Notes: a model not told the origin generated them from the sequence alone. A stretch of 64,000 nt of DNA from Mytilus galloprovincialis (GCF_965363235.1 NC_134846.1:33676218-33740217); one strand, 5' to 3'; positions 22,592 to 33,805 are shown, numbered from the stretch's first letter. Program-made: numbers and translations.

Positions 22592-25500
22592 ATGGTGCCG
22601 AATATCGAGAGCCTGCTCCTTTTCGTCATTCAGGGATTGTAAATACTTTGACTAATACTAATAATGTACCTAGCTTTAGTGGTTATAGTGACAATGATAC
22701 ATCCGAGTTTTACTCTGACAACGAAAATGTTTCGATTGCACGAACAGACTCTAAGTTTATCTATTTACATGTTAAATTTCATTCTGTACAAGTTGCAGCA
22801 CTCCTTGATTCGGGAAGTTCAATCAATATTATGTCCACAAGTTTATACAATTCTATTCCACAAGCGTGTAAATCGATGATTGATGTAAATAATGGTGACA
22901 ATATAAAGTTAGCTAATGACCAAAATGTGCAGGTAAAAGGTACTGCTACAGTGAAAATGTACTATAAGGGTGATAAACATTGTTTACAAGTGTATATACT
23001 GGAGCAAACGTCCCATTCATTTATTTTGGGTACATCGTATTTAAAAGACAATAAAATTACTATTGATTTTGGAGAGTCCGAAGTTGTTCAAAAACATGCA
23101 AACATAAGGTGTCGAAAACGCATTACTCTAGATCCACATAGCGAAATTATAATATGGGGTAGACTACCGAGAAATATTCACTTCGGTTATCAAGGAATGT
23201 GCGAAAGTAGTACTCAGATATTGTCACATGGTTTAATTTCTAGTAAAGCCGTAGTTACTGTATCACAAGACAGAACCGTACCCGTTAAAATTTTGAATCC
23301 CGGCAGTAATTCTGTTGTTATTCCGAAAGGTAAAATCATTGCCAAATTTAGTCAATTGACCGAGGAGTACCAGGTCCGACATGTTAATTGCAAGAACAAT
23401 GTTCCTGTTGTACAAAATATTAATTTAGTGAAACAATGTCTAGCTGAACAAGGTGACAGCATAAATTGCGAATTTCTAGAAAATTTTGAAATTAATCCGA
23501 ATCTAAAGGACGATCAAAAGATTGCATTAAATCATTTATTATGTGACAATAAGGAGGTATTTGTAACAACGGATAGTCCGAATCTTGGCTGCACTGATAT
23601 TGCTCAACACCATATCATACTTAAACCAGATATGAGACCTTTACATCAAAAACCGTATAGATTAACTCCTCACAAAAAGGAGGTATTAAGACACCATCTT
23701 GATGAGCTTCTACAACAAGGTGTTATTTGTGAACTCAACGCAACTGAAGAGGTACCGATTACGAGCCCAGTTGTTTTAGTGGCAAAACGTTCGAAACCGT
23801 CTTCTGAACAAATAAGTGAAAAAACTACTAGTTTAAGACAATTTAGATTTTGTGTCGACTTTCGTTATTTAAATACCCAAACGGAGCCTCTTAAATCATT
23901 TATTCCGGATATACAAGAGCTAACAGAATCCTTTACGGAACGAATTCCAAATTATATAGCGTCAATAGACATGAGTAGTGGATTTTTTCAAATGAAGTTG
24001 TCACCAAATAGTTCGAAATATACCGCATTTAATACATGTTTCGGGACTTACAAGTTTTTGCGAGTACCAATGGGTTTACACACAGCTCCCAACTCATTTC
24101 AGTTGTTAATGGACAAGATTTTACGAGGTTTGACATTTAAATCTTGCTTATGTTATCTAGACGACGTTCTCATTTGCTCCGAAACTTTCGAACAACATAT
24201 GTCTGATCTTCAAGAAGTTTTTGATCGTTTCCGTAATGCAGGGCTTAAACTTAATCCACAGAAATGTACTTTTGCAAATTCGTCAGCAATATTTTTAGGA
24301 CACCATATTTCAAAAGAAGGCATCCGACCACCTCCCGACCGTGTCAGGGCTTTGAATGAATTTCCTCCTCCACAGAATGTTAAACAGCTACGTCGTGCGT
24401 TAGGTATGTTTAATTGGTTTCGGAAATTTATTCCAAACTACAGCTCAGCGGCCGAACCGCTTACTCGATTATTAAAGAAATCTGCTAAATTTGTGTGGTC
24501 ACAGGAACAGGAAACAGCATTTACAAGAATCAAACATTTATTGCTAACATCCGCAGTTTTGGCATTTCCTAGATTTGATTTACAATTTTTCCTAGCAGTA
24601 GATAGTTCAGCGACAGGTATAGGCTACATGCTTTATCAAAAACACCCAAGTGATACAGGTGAACAAATCCGAGTGGTACGGTTTGGGTCTAAATCATTGA
24701 ACTCATGGCAGAAATCATACGGACCAACCAAATTGGAATTACTAGGAGTTGTTACAAGTATAGTTGACTGTGCTAGTTATTTACGCGGAGACAGATTCAC
24801 CGTAGAATGTGACCATCAGGCGTTGCGATCGTTATTTCAAAATCAGTTTAAAGGAGCCATTTACGACCGATGGTTAGCTGTGTTACAACAATTTAATTTT
24901 GATATCAAATACAAGCCTGCCGCCGATATGCAAGTTCCCGATGCACTTTCAAGAGTCGAAAATGCGCCACTACTGGACGTTAATGCGGAAGAATCACTTA
25001 ATGAAAATGACCCCCATTTTCCGTATGAAGTCGAAGAAGTTGGAAAAATTTCATTTGTTAATTTTGCAAAACTCAGTACTGACGAAATCGAAACGGGTTA
25101 TACAGCAGATACCGAGGAGGAGTCGAGTAAATTGACATTCAAACAAGAAAGTATTGATGGACATTCGTCTTTACCGTGCAATTCAGTGACTTTAGCCGAT
25201 AGTGGGATTACTTCGAATTACCCTGATGATAACCGAACTACTAATGAAAACGATTCACTTTTTATCGATAGTCACTCATGTGACGTAGATAGTTCCGAAA
25301 ACAATTCTTTTTTACAGAGGCACCCGACGGATTTATTCGATGTATGTGGAAATGAATGCGTTTCTGACTGTGCTTGTGACACTTTGTCTGTAAATAAATA
25401 TGAAAATGAGACTGATAACTTACGCATTGATGATTTAACTCCTATTTTACAACGGCATCCTATTGATTTTATTGATTCTTGTGGACCTGAATGTGATCAA

Positions 25501-27342
25501 ACTGGTGATAGTTTATATTTACATGTACATAACTCTGGATTTGGTACTGAATTCACAACAGTACAGGATATAAAATTTGTTGGCACAGCTGATAAGACAC
25601 GTGATCAGCCAACTGATTTTAACAGAGAAAATATTAAACATTTACAAAGACTAGACGAAACATTACTTCCAGTTATTCTTTACTTAGAAAATGGAACATT
25701 ACCGAAACTTCAGAAGGAAGCTCGTCGTTTGTTATTAAAAGCACCTGATTACAGCATGATCGATGACTTATTATTTCACTCGCGGGTTGCAAAGTCGAAA
25801 CGCACCCAAAGAATGGGAGAATTTCAGTTAGTTATTCCTAAACAATTGATACCTAAAGTTTTAGAAACTTACCACCAAACACCTTTAGCAGGCCATATGG
25901 GTATACAACAAACAGTGGACAATATTTCAGAACAATTTTATTTTCAAAACTTGCCATCAACAGTGTCAAGTTATGTTCGTTCTTGTCACGACTGTCAGGA
26001 ACGAAAGATGACAAAAGCTCATACGAAGTCCGAAATAATTTCTTTTCGAACGCCTACAGAACCTTTTCAAACTTGGCAGGTAGACTTGTTTGGACCATTG
26101 CCAATAACACAAAAAGGGAACGCATATGTTTTCACAGCAGTTGATATGTTTTCCAAACTATTATTTTGTGTTCCGTTACTCAGTTCAGACTCAGTTACAG
26201 TGTCACATGCACTTTTTCAATTAGTATGTACTTTTGGCGTGTGTGATTGCGTTATAAGTGACAAAGGTAGTGAATTTATTTCACAATGCACTGATCAGCT
26301 TTGCAAAATTTTAGAAGTAAATCAAAACTTTACCCCAAGTTTTATACACCATTGCTTGGGATTGTGCGAACGTACACATAGGACTGTTGCAGAACGTTTA
26401 ACACCTTATACTAAAAAGGGAATACAGTGGGACAATATGTTACCTGCGATAACATTTTCTTTTAATATCTCGCCAAGTGACTCCACTAAATATTCGCCGT
26501 ACGAAGTGGTTTACGGATTTCGTCCGAAATTTCCTCTTTCCGTTTCGAAACTTGGAATAGACCTTAATTCGCTTCATTGTGATTATCATAGTTATATGAA
26601 CCAACAAATAGACAAACTGAAACTAATCCGAGAAGAAGCAGTTGTTAATGCACAAAAAGCAAGTGAAATTATGAAGGAACGCGAAAATAAAAAGACAAAT
26701 CCGCTTAAACTTAACATTGGTGATTTTGTATATATGTTGAAAGAAGTAGTTGGACCAGGAAAAAAGCTTCAACCAAAATACGCGGGACCATATGTTGTTC
26801 ATGAAATTTTATCGCCACATTTAGTTAAACTCCGAGAAAAGGACAGTGGTAAATTGTTTAAGAATCCAGTGCATTTGGACCGTCTTAAAATAGCGTTTGT
26901 TCGCGCTCCGAATCCGACCAATTATTTTATTCCAATATCAGTGAAAAATGAGCAAACTTTGAATGAAATAGAAAAAGGAGCTATCACTAATTCCGAACCT
27001 AATAGTAATGTCGTCTCTGACGAACCAAATAGTGAACCCTCAGTTAACAATAATTTACGAACAAGACCCGTGAGACAAATTCGTAAGCCAGTGCGGTATC
27101 GATCAGAACTAGACAATATAAGTGAAAGTACAGTAGCCGATACTTCATCATCTGAACAGACTGACAATACTTTTTACAAAGTCAAACGCATTTTGGCTCA
27201 ACGAAAACGGAACGAGTGTTATGAATATTTAGTGCAATATAAAGGTGAACCTGCACAAAATGCGATATGGACTGTGGAGAACCAGTTAAATGAAGCCGCA
27301 AAACAATCTATAATAAAAAGACCACCTCCAGTTATAGAATAA
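22513..27342 (+). CDS. pol: Pol polyprotein: PR-RT-RNase H-IN-chromodomain
   Basis: Open for 1609 codons in the -1 frame relative to gag; translation is expected to enter by frameshifting at 22540-22546, not at an own start. Residues are numbered from 22513. Protease DSG is at 99-101. RT has SIDMSSGF (D486) and YLDD (548-551). RNase H has D697 and a closing DALSR near 810. An acidic spacer spans about 815-1040. Integrase has an H-H-C-C zinc finger (H1121 to C1158/C1161), the catalytic triad D1191, D1250 and E1286 with exactly 35 residues between the last two, and a GPY-type motif near 1423. A chromodomain-like segment FYKVKRIL...EYLVQYKG...IWTVENQL ends the protein (about 1554-1600). No disabling change was seen. 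Confidence 0.94.
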   Translation: MLSQSIRSTGKPEFPGGHQARPLRKVNGAEYREPAPFRHSGIVNTLTNTNNVPSFSGYSDNDTSEFYSDNENVSIARTDSKFIYLHVKFHSVQVAALLDSGSSINIMSTSLYNSIPQACKSMIDVNNGDNIKLANDQNVQVKGTATVKMYYKGDKHCLQVYILEQTSHSFILGTSYLKDNKITIDFGESEVVQKHANIRCRKRITLDPHSEIIIWGRLPRNIHFGYQGMCESSTQILSHGLISSKAVVTVSQDRTVPVKILNPGSNSVVIPKGKIIAKFSQLTEEYQVRHVNCKNNVPVVQNINLVKQCLAEQGDSINCEFLENFEINPNLKDDQKIALNHLLCDNKEVFVTTDSPNLGCTDIAQHHIILKPDMRPLHQKPYRLTPHKKEVLRHHLDELLQQGVICELNATEEVPITSPVVLVAKRSKPSSEQISEKTTSLRQFRFCVDFRYLNTQTEPLKSFIPDIQELTESFTERIPNYIASIDMSSGFFQMKLSPNSSKYTAFNTCFGTYKFLRVPMGLHTAPNSFQLLMDKILRGLTFKSCLCYLDDVLICSETFEQHMSDLQEVFDRFRNAGLKLNPQKCTFANSSAIFLGHHISKEGIRPPPDRVRALNEFPPPQNVKQLRRALGMFNWFRKFIPNYSSAAEPLTRLLKKSAKFVWSQEQETAFTRIKHLLLTSAVLAFPRFDLQFFLAVDSSATGIGYMLYQKHPSDTGEQIRVVRFGSKSLNSWQKSYGPTKLELLGVVTSIVDCASYLRGDRFTVECDHQALRSLFQNQFKGAIYDRWLAVLQQFNFDIKYKPAADMQVPDALSRVENAPLLDVNAEESLNENDPHFPYEVEEVGKISFVNFAKLSTDEIETGYTADTEEESSKLTFKQESIDGHSSLPCNSVTLADSGITSNYPDDNRTTNENDSLFIDSHSCDVDSSENNSFLQRHPTDLFDVCGNECVSDCACDTLSVNKYENETDNLRIDDLTPILQRHPIDFIDSCGPECDQTGDSLYLHVHNSGFGTEFTTVQDIKFVGTADKTRDQPTDFNRENIKHLQRLDETLLPVILYLENGTLPKLQKEARRLLLKAPDYSMIDDLLFHSRVAKSKRTQRMGEFQLVIPKQLIPKVLETYHQTPLAGHMGIQQTVDNISEQFYFQNLPSTVSSYVRSCHDCQERKMTKAHTKSEIISFRTPTEPFQTWQVDLFGPLPITQKGNAYVFTAVDMFSKLLFCVPLLSSDSVTVSHALFQLVCTFGVCDCVISDKGSEFISQCTDQLCKILEVNQNFTPSFIHHCLGLCERTHRTVAERLTPYTKKGIQWDNMLPAITFSFNISPSDSTKYSPYEVVYGFRPKFPLSVSKLGIDLNSLHCDYHSYMNQQIDKLKLIREEAVVNAQKASEIMKERENKKTNPLKLNIGDFVYMLKEVVGPGKKLQPKYAGPYVVHEILSPHLVKLREKDSGKLFKNPVHLDRLKIAFVRAPNPTNYFIPISVKNEQTLNEIEKGAITNSEPNSNVVSDEPNSEPSVNNNLRTRPVRQIRKPVRYRSELDNISESTVADTSSSEQTDNTFYKVKRILAQRKRNECYEYLVQYKGEPAQNAIWTVENQLNEAAKQSIIKRPPPVIE
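22540..22579 (+). promoter_or_regulatory. Programmed -1 frameshift signal, gag/pol
   Basis: GGGAAAC at 22540-22546 is split by the gag frame as G GGA AAC, a canonical X XXY YYZ slippery heptamer. After an 8-base spacer comes the stem CCTGG (22555-22559)/CCAGG (22566-22570) with loop GGGACA. The loop GGG can pair with CCC at 22577-22579, making a potential H-type pseudoknot. Pol is in the -1 frame and the gag stop lies 43 bases beyond the heptamer. Frameshifting efficiency is not known. Confidence 0.85.
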
Positions 27343-28210
27343 GACGTAAAGAGTGATGTTACATTCTTTTCATGGACTTTAAATACCATTTGAAATTACT
27401 TCGTTAATTGATATGTTGACAATTTAATAGACATGATTGCATTTCCATATCATAGACTATAGTTATTAATTTGACAAGTTTTTGTAGTTAGTTTTGTGTT
27501 TTAGCATTAGTTAAATTTTTCTTAGTCGTTAATTTGCTTTTTAGTAAAGTAGCTAGTTATAATTATAAGAAAGAGAAAAAAAAAGATAACAATAGAAAAA
27601 TATAAAGTCTGAAGTTTTTTTTTTTTTTTTTTTTTGCTGTGTATTTGTTATGAAGTTTTTTTTTTTTTTCTCAATTTATTGTGTACAACTGATATTGTAT
27701 TTTTGATTATTGATGACTGTTTTACACATGTAGAATTATGACAAATTTCCCTTGAGATAACGAATTTAGGGTTCAATGAGATGAAAACAAATGGTACACA
27801 TTGTTATCGGATGTCATAAAATATTTTGAGAGGTCAATGAACTATGTGGTTAATTCCGGTTTCAAGTGTAAACCAAAAATGGAATACCTATTTATAAACA
27901 GTTCTCTCGTAAAATCATCCGTATTTTTATGAATTTTCATTAATACCGTTGAAAACATGCTAAGTTTGCAGTGTTGTTCATTTTCTAAGGGTATACATAC
28001 ATGTTACAGTGTTAGGTTATTCACATTGTTGATAAATATTTACTGTGAGTCTAAATATACCACGCAAATGATATTATAGCATTGAGTTTGAGTCTTCGAA
28101 AGTAGTAGTATTTGATGATGATTGATCTGTTTGAATAATGTTTTTTTAATGTTATGAAATCTCACTGACCATCTGAAACAAAATGGATTTGTTTTTTTGT
28201 TGGGCGGGGA
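27343..28210 (+). other. 3' non-coding region and polypurine tract of the gypsy element
   Basis: About 0.85 kb of AT-rich sequence after pol with two long T tracts (27617-27636 and 27655-27670). The polypurine tract GGGCGGGGA at 28202-28210 directly precedes the 3' LTR. No envelope-like frame is present. Confidence 0.75.
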
Positions 28211-28401
28211 TGTTAGAATGTAGATTGCCATGGTCAGTTAGTTTTCATAGAGTTATCGTTCTTTGTATAGTTTCTTCAATATTATGGTCCGTTTATTGTT
28301 TTGTAATTAGAATTTAGAGATTAGAATAGAATGTTGATGAGAAACGTTTGTTTTTATATGTGCCTCAGCCTACCCAGAAAATGTGAGCTAGCTTCCCTAG
28401 A
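28211..28401 (+). repeat. 3' LTR (191 bp) of the complete gypsy element
   Basis: Identical to 20795-20985 by eye. Followed by the ATAT target duplication and then the resumed 3' LTR of the host element. Confidence 0.93.
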
Positions 28402-28405
28402 ATAT

Positions 28406-28902
28406 ACAAATATGTCAGAAAGAGGTCTTCTGACTAAATTCACTTCAAGTTAGGATTTTCTCTTAGGGTAATTTATTTTCTTATTAAGATAGCAGGACTC
28501 AGCCTTTTTATGTATTTTTCTGACACACCAACATATTATCTCTTGAGTGTAGAGATAAGTTATTAAATATCTCTTGAGTTTAGAGATAAGTTAGTAAATA
28601 TCTCTTGAGTATAAAGATAACTTACTACATGTATCATACTGAATAGATTCTTGTCATATCATCTTAGTCTATAGTTTAAATATATTACTAGTTAAAATTG
28701 TTGTTTATCTTGAATATAACTGAAAATATATGATTCTTGAAATGAATAAAAGATAGAAACTTATTTACGTGACTTTTAGCAAATGCCTATATTATACTGA
28801 CCAGCTCATATCTTGTCATACTGACTTTGTTATTTACAAACTACTCATAAAATTTGAGTAAAAACTCTTGGGTCGAAGCATTTCAAGCCCCTGCCCGCTA
28901 CA
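28406..28902 (+). repeat. 3' LTR of the long-LTR element, second part
   Basis: Resumes with ACAAATATGTCAGAAAGAGG, matching the 5' LTR from 15064, and ends CCCGCTACA. It carries the three 31 bp repeats with TATCTCT/AGAGATA arms at 28537-28625. Confidence 0.9.
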
Positions 28903-30600
28903 TTACTTTACTAAACATTCTTGCTGCTTACAATTATCTCTATCTATAACAGTACTTTCTGTGGAAAATGTTATTGAAAATCTTCAAATTATATGAAAAT
29001 TGTTAAAAATTGACTATGAAGGGCAATAACTCCTTAGGGGGTCAGTTGACTATTTTGGTCATACTGACTTATTTTTAGTTCTTACTTTGCTGTACATTAA
29101 TTATTGCTGTTTACAGTTTATCTCTATCTATAATAATATTCAAGATAATAACAAAAAAACAACAACATTTCCTCAAAATTACCAATTCAGGGGCAGCAAC
29201 CCAACAACGGAATGTCCGATTCATCTGAAAATGTCAGGACAGATAGATCTTGACCTGATGAACAATTTTACCCCATGTCAGATTTGCTCTTAATGCTTTG
29301 CTTTTTGAGTTATAAGCCAAACACTGCATTTTACCGCTATGTTCTATTTTAGCCATGGCGGCCATCTTGGTTGATTGGCCATGGCACCGGACACATTTTT
29401 AAAACAAAATACCCCAATGATGATTATGGCCAAGTTTGGTTAAATTTGGCCCAGTAGTTTCAGAGGAGAAGATTTTTCTAAAAGATTACTAAGATTTACG
29501 AAAAATGGTTAAAAATTGACTATAAAGGGCAATAACTCCTAAAGTGGTCAACTGACCATTTTGGTCATGTTGACTTATTTGTAGATCTTACTTTGCTGAA
29601 CATTATTGCTGTTTACAGTTTATCTCTATCTATAATAATATTCAAGATAATAACCAAAAACAGCAAACTTTCCTTAAAATTGCCATTTCAGGGGCAGCAA
29701 CCCAACAACGGAATGTCCGATTCATCTGACAATTTCAGGGCAGATAGATCTTGACCTGATGAACAATTTTACCCCATGTCAGATTTGCTCTAAATGCTTT
29801 GGTTTTTGAGTTATAAGCCAAAAACTGCATTTTACCCCTATGTTTTATTTTTAGCCATGGCGGCCATCTTGGTTGGTTGGCCAGAGCACCGGACACATTT
29901 TATAAACAATATACCCCAATGATGATTATGGCCAAGTTTGGTTAAATTTAGCCCAGTAGTTTCAGAGGAGAAGATTTTTCTAAAAGATTACTAAGATTTA
30001 CGAAAAATGGTTAAAAATTGACTATAAAGGGAAATAACTCCTAATGTGGTCAACTAACCATTTTGGTCATGTTGACTTATTTGTAGATCTTATTCTGCTG
30101 AACATTATTGCTGTAAACAATTTATCTCTATCTATAATAATATTCAAGATAATAACCAAAAACAGCAAAATTTCCTTAAAATTACCATTTCAGGGGCAGC
30201 AACCCAACAACGAAATGTCCGATTCATCTGAAAATTTCAGGGCAGATAGATCTTGACCTGATGAACAATATATCTATGTCAGATTTGCTCTAAATGCTTT
30301 GGTTTTTGAGTTATAAACCAAAAACTGCATTTTACCCCTATGTTCTATTTTTAGCCATGGCGGCCATCTTGGTTGGTTGGCCGGGTCACCGGACACCTTT
30401 TTTAAACTAGATACCCCAATGATAATTGTGGCCAAGTTTGGTTAAATTTGGTCCAGTAGTTTCAGAGGAGAAGATTTTTGTAAAAATTAACGCAGGACGA
30501 CGACGGACGACGACCACGGACGACTACGACGGACGACGCCGGACGCCGGACGCCAAGTGATGATAAAAGCTCACTTGGCCCTTTGGGCCAGGTGAGCTAA
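28903..30600 (+). mobile_element. Dispersed repeat, right part, three 500 bp core units
   Basis: Continuation of 12373-12492 after the LTR element. It holds three tandem core units of about 500 bp, marked by GGTCATRYTGACTTATTT at 29056, 29562 and 30064 and GCCATGGCGGCCATCTTGGTTG at 29351, 29856 and 30355. A GAC/CGGACG microsatellite follows (30490-30555), then a 3' hairpin AGCTCACTTGGCCC-TTT-GGGCCAGGTGAGCT at 30568-30598 and AA. Hairpin head, tandem core, microsatellite and hairpin tail are the same layout as the element at 12725-13432, suggesting a Helitron-related non-autonomous family. Confidence 0.8.
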
Positions 30601-32440
30601 AAAGAAACAAATTGTTCGGCTAAATATTTCAATAGGAAATCAACCATGCAGATTGTTCATCTTATTCCACATGGTAATGCTTCATGTGTTTTTTCTTGTA
30701 TCAAATGTGATTCATCATACCCAAAAGAGGAATATTGCTTTTAAATGTCAAAAGACAGCAGATATGTTTCATGTAAAACAAAATACAGATTTGAATGGTT
30801 TTTCATGTATATTCATTGTCTATAATTGTTTATTGTTCAATTTCAAATTGCTCATCACGTAGTAGAATTGATTAAGTAAAATAAAAGAAATGTAATCTGA
30901 GAACATTGTGACAGACAAAGGTTATGTTACCCTATCTATCCTTTATGTGAAACAAAGTAATATAGTTGTAAATAACCACAAAAATTATCTAAAATATTCC
31001 GATAAATGAATTAGAGTTACCTCCCATTAAACACATGTATAATGTAAGGAATTATATTTGGAAATATAAAATATATTTAATATGACAAACACATGAAAAG
31101 AAGTGACGTATGATAAATATGGACATTAAGACATCTTTTTCTGTAGGTTTTTTTTGTCTTTAAACTTCAGAATATATATATAATGCCTAAACTTGGGACA
31201 TGATATCAGCAAATTTGATCAAAGGTTAACATGGTTAAATATTGGTAACAACACGTTTAATAATTTCTTGCGTCCAAAGTATAATTATTGGCCAGCATTT
31301 TATATCAAATGTCAATTTTTTAAATACAACTAAGTAAAGTAAATACTCTCCTGAACAGTCCTAACTCATAATTATGTATCATATTCACAGGTATAATCAG
31401 TCATTTAAATGTGTACTGGTTACTTAGATCAGGTATAAACATGTCTCAATTAACTTCCTGGTAGTACGACATTGACAAAAAAGAGACACAAAAAGAAAGC
31501 AAAAATCAAATGTTAACAGATGAAGTGGTATTGACTCAAAACAAGAGGTATTAATTAGAAAATTATTGATTATTGAAAGTCAAATTATCATCAAGATAAG
31601 GTTAAGAGTATTTATTGTATTTTTATTGATAAATCTTCACTTATATGTTTTCATTAGATACATAAATTTATGTTTGCCAACATTCTGTATTACTTTTCAA
31701 AATATATTTTACATATAAAAATCTTCAATATGGAGGCAGTTTATATAAATGTGCAAGGTGTCAAGTGACACATAGCTGCTTTCAACTAAGTAATTTTGTA
31801 TCTGATAATTAGAAGCCTCATTTTGCATTCATGAAAAAACCATCTCCTTATACTTCAGTTAATACATTCTAAGGGAATATTGGTTACTAACAGTTGACAA
31901 ATTATTCCTCCTTTGAATTTCTTGATGTTTGAGAATTTCTCAGAGACTTGAGAGACAGTTAGGTCAAATATAACTGTTATATCATATGAATTTTCTAATT
32001 ATTTTTGTTGTTGGCCTTTCTTAAAAAAAAGTACATTTCAATCCTGCATTATGCTTATATTATGAAAGTCATATACATGTACTGTACGGAAAAGTGTATG
32101 AGCGAAAAAAACTGGTTTAAAGAGGAGTTTCACAAAGGGTAAGAATCGACCATAAACCTTTAATGCATTTTCTTTTCATTTAGACAAAGATACTATGTAT
32201 TGCACATAGAAATATATATAGTTATGATATCATATAATTAGTATCAAAACAAAATATTTTCTTTTTGGTATTTCACATCAAAATTTACTAAGTTGTGACT
32301 CCTCAATTGTGCTCTTTAAGTTTTAGTGTCTTTTTTTGTTTGTGGCCACTTTATCAAAATATTTTGTGTCCAGAGATTCAATACCAAACTTGGAACATTT
32401 TGTTCGTAGATTGAGGCCAAGGTTTTCAAAAAGCTTTTAA
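30601..32440. other. Non-coding AT-rich stretch
   Basis: About 1.8 kb with no exon-like segment and no repeat that I can tie to the others. The longest open frame is under 70 codons and lacks gene features. Confidence 0.5.
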
Positions 32441-32444
32441 GTCT

Positions 32445-32900
32445 AAAGTAGCGGCTCTAAAGACCCTGTGTCACTCATCTGCATCTTTAACAATGACCAC
32501 TTTATAGTAAAAAGAATCATCAAAGGGGAATAACTCTATTAAGAGTTAACTGACAATTTCAGTAGTGTTAACAAATTTTAGATATTATCCAGATAATAAT
32601 TTTTCTTTTGAAAAAACATGTCTTTCTATCTACTAAAGTTTTCCAGATAATAGACCAATAAACTGCTTCGCTGAGTGCAGCTGGATACGCACGCAGAGAT
32701 CCAACCCTGAACAGTTGGGGCAAAAATGGACACAATATTCAAGCTTGATACAGGTCTGAATTTGGATTGTAATTAAATATTTGACATATTATAGGTTTCG
32801 GAATAAATGTTGTCGAAGAACTTGAAATTGGTTATATGAATTGAATTTATATTCAATTAGGCCAATTAAAATTAACTAATAGATTTTCGTCCCGCCTGCC
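32445..32900 (+). repeat. Fragments of two dispersed repeat families
   Basis: 32450-32600 starts GCGGCTCTAAAGACCCTGTGTCACTCATC, a diverged copy of the head at 12373, and continues with GGGAATAACTCTATTAAGAGTTAACTGACAATTT, a diverged core start. From 32670, CAACCCTGAACAGTTGGGGCAAAAATGGACACAA and on to about 32830 matches the head of the family at 37263-37440. Both copies are truncated. Confidence 0.6.
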
Positions 32901-33321
32901 CCTCTGAAATTGTCCCGCCCTGATTTTTTTTATTAAGAAAAATCTACGATTTCCGGATATTGTTCATTACCGTTAGCGGTAACCGTCAATAATTTCGTTT
33001 CGTTCGTACTTCCTGTTTCAAATTTTGGTTTTCATATTTCTTGTTTCGAGTATTTTAAACGATTATGTTGACAAATTCTGCTGCTCAATGATGACAATAG
33101 AAAAGATTACCAGAAGGGCATGAAATATTTGGGTTATGAGTAATACGCCGTGTCCATGCAAGAACGCAAATCGCGGTATGTCACAAATTGGAAATTTCTG
33201 TCATTAGAAAACTGTGGATTGTTTTTAATAAAACATTGACTTTGTGTCAGCAAATTTGGGCTCTGAAAGATTTCAAAAGCGCAAGAATGGTGGAACACAT
33301 TGGTAGAAAAAAAATTTGTAA

Positions 33322-33805
33322 GGGTTCCGCGGAACCCAGTGTCTCGCCTCCTTTTGCTGTTAATCACACACTCATCAAAAATGATGAAAAAAATCAATAA
33401 AATTATTCCTCTCAATGCTATCTTTTGATTGTCAGAAGCTTCTGTCAACGTTTGGTAAAAATCCAGGCTATTTTAAAAATCTTAAAAATGTTTTAAATAC
33501 TTTAACTGCAAACTGTATGTAATGTTAACTGGAAGAAAAACTAAGTCCATTTATAAGTAAAATACGGGAAAAATGGAATTTTTATTTACAAAATTTACTT
33601 CTGGATACTATCTTCTGATCATAAACAAGCTTCTGGCCAAGTTAATTCTTACAATTCCAGGATAGTTTAAGAAAGTTATTAAAATTTTAAAAACTTTAAC
33701 CACAGAGTGAATGTAATGTTTCCTGGCAGAAAAAAGTCCATTTATAAGTAAAATACGGAAATCAAAGAGCTGAATAGCTCTGAGAGGAAAGACGGCCCTT
33801 GTGTC
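33322..33805 (+). repeat. Hairpin-headed dispersed repeat with two core units
   Basis: Starts with the perfect palindrome GGGTTCCGCGGAACCC (33322-33337), followed by two tandem units of about 200 bp that share GATAGTTTAAGAAAG-type and TCCATTTATAAGTAAAATACGG segments, and then GAGCTGAATAGCTCTGAGAGG. A core unit of the same family recurs at 35096-35235. Confidence 0.65.

Larger units (their letters stand above)
20795..28401 (+). mobile_element. Complete Ty3/gypsy retrotransposon with chromodomain
   Basis: 7607 bp, flanked by a 4 bp duplication ATAT (20791-20794 and 28402-28405); the empty site is readable in the sister LTR at 15050-15063. The two 191 bp LTRs are identical by eye. Order: LTR, primer-binding site, gag with three CCHC knuckles, pol in the -1 frame with protease, RT, RNase H, a long acidic spacer, integrase and chromodomain, then a polypurine tract and LTR. 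PR-RT-RH-IN order, YLDD and D,D35E place it in Ty3/gypsy (Metaviridae). All frames are open, so it may still be competent. I cannot name the lineage; the single-frame Steamer element of clams is organised differently (shorter, one gag-pol frame). Confidence 0.95.
12493..28902 (+). mobile_element. Long-LTR Ty3/gypsy-type retrotransposon, non-autonomous, with nested insertions
   Basis: Boundaries are exact. Both LTRs begin TGTAGAGTACGAC and end CCCGCTACA, and the element is flanked by a 4 bp duplication TTAC (12489-12492 and 28903-28906). Without insertions each LTR is about 1.9 kb. The internal region (15564-19382) holds a primer-binding site, gag remnants and an aspartic-protease frame, then runs to a polypurine tract with no reverse transcriptase, RNase H or integrase. 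The two LTRs differ by roughly seven substitutions and a few repeat-number changes by eye (about 0.4 percent), so insertion was recent. Later events put a Helitron-like element and another repeat in the 5' LTR and a complete gypsy element in the 3' LTR. Confidence 0.9.

Noticed and set aside
29087..30256. Open frames of about 70 codons in the 500 bp repeat units
   Set aside because: They follow the repeat period and are not conserved as frames between units.
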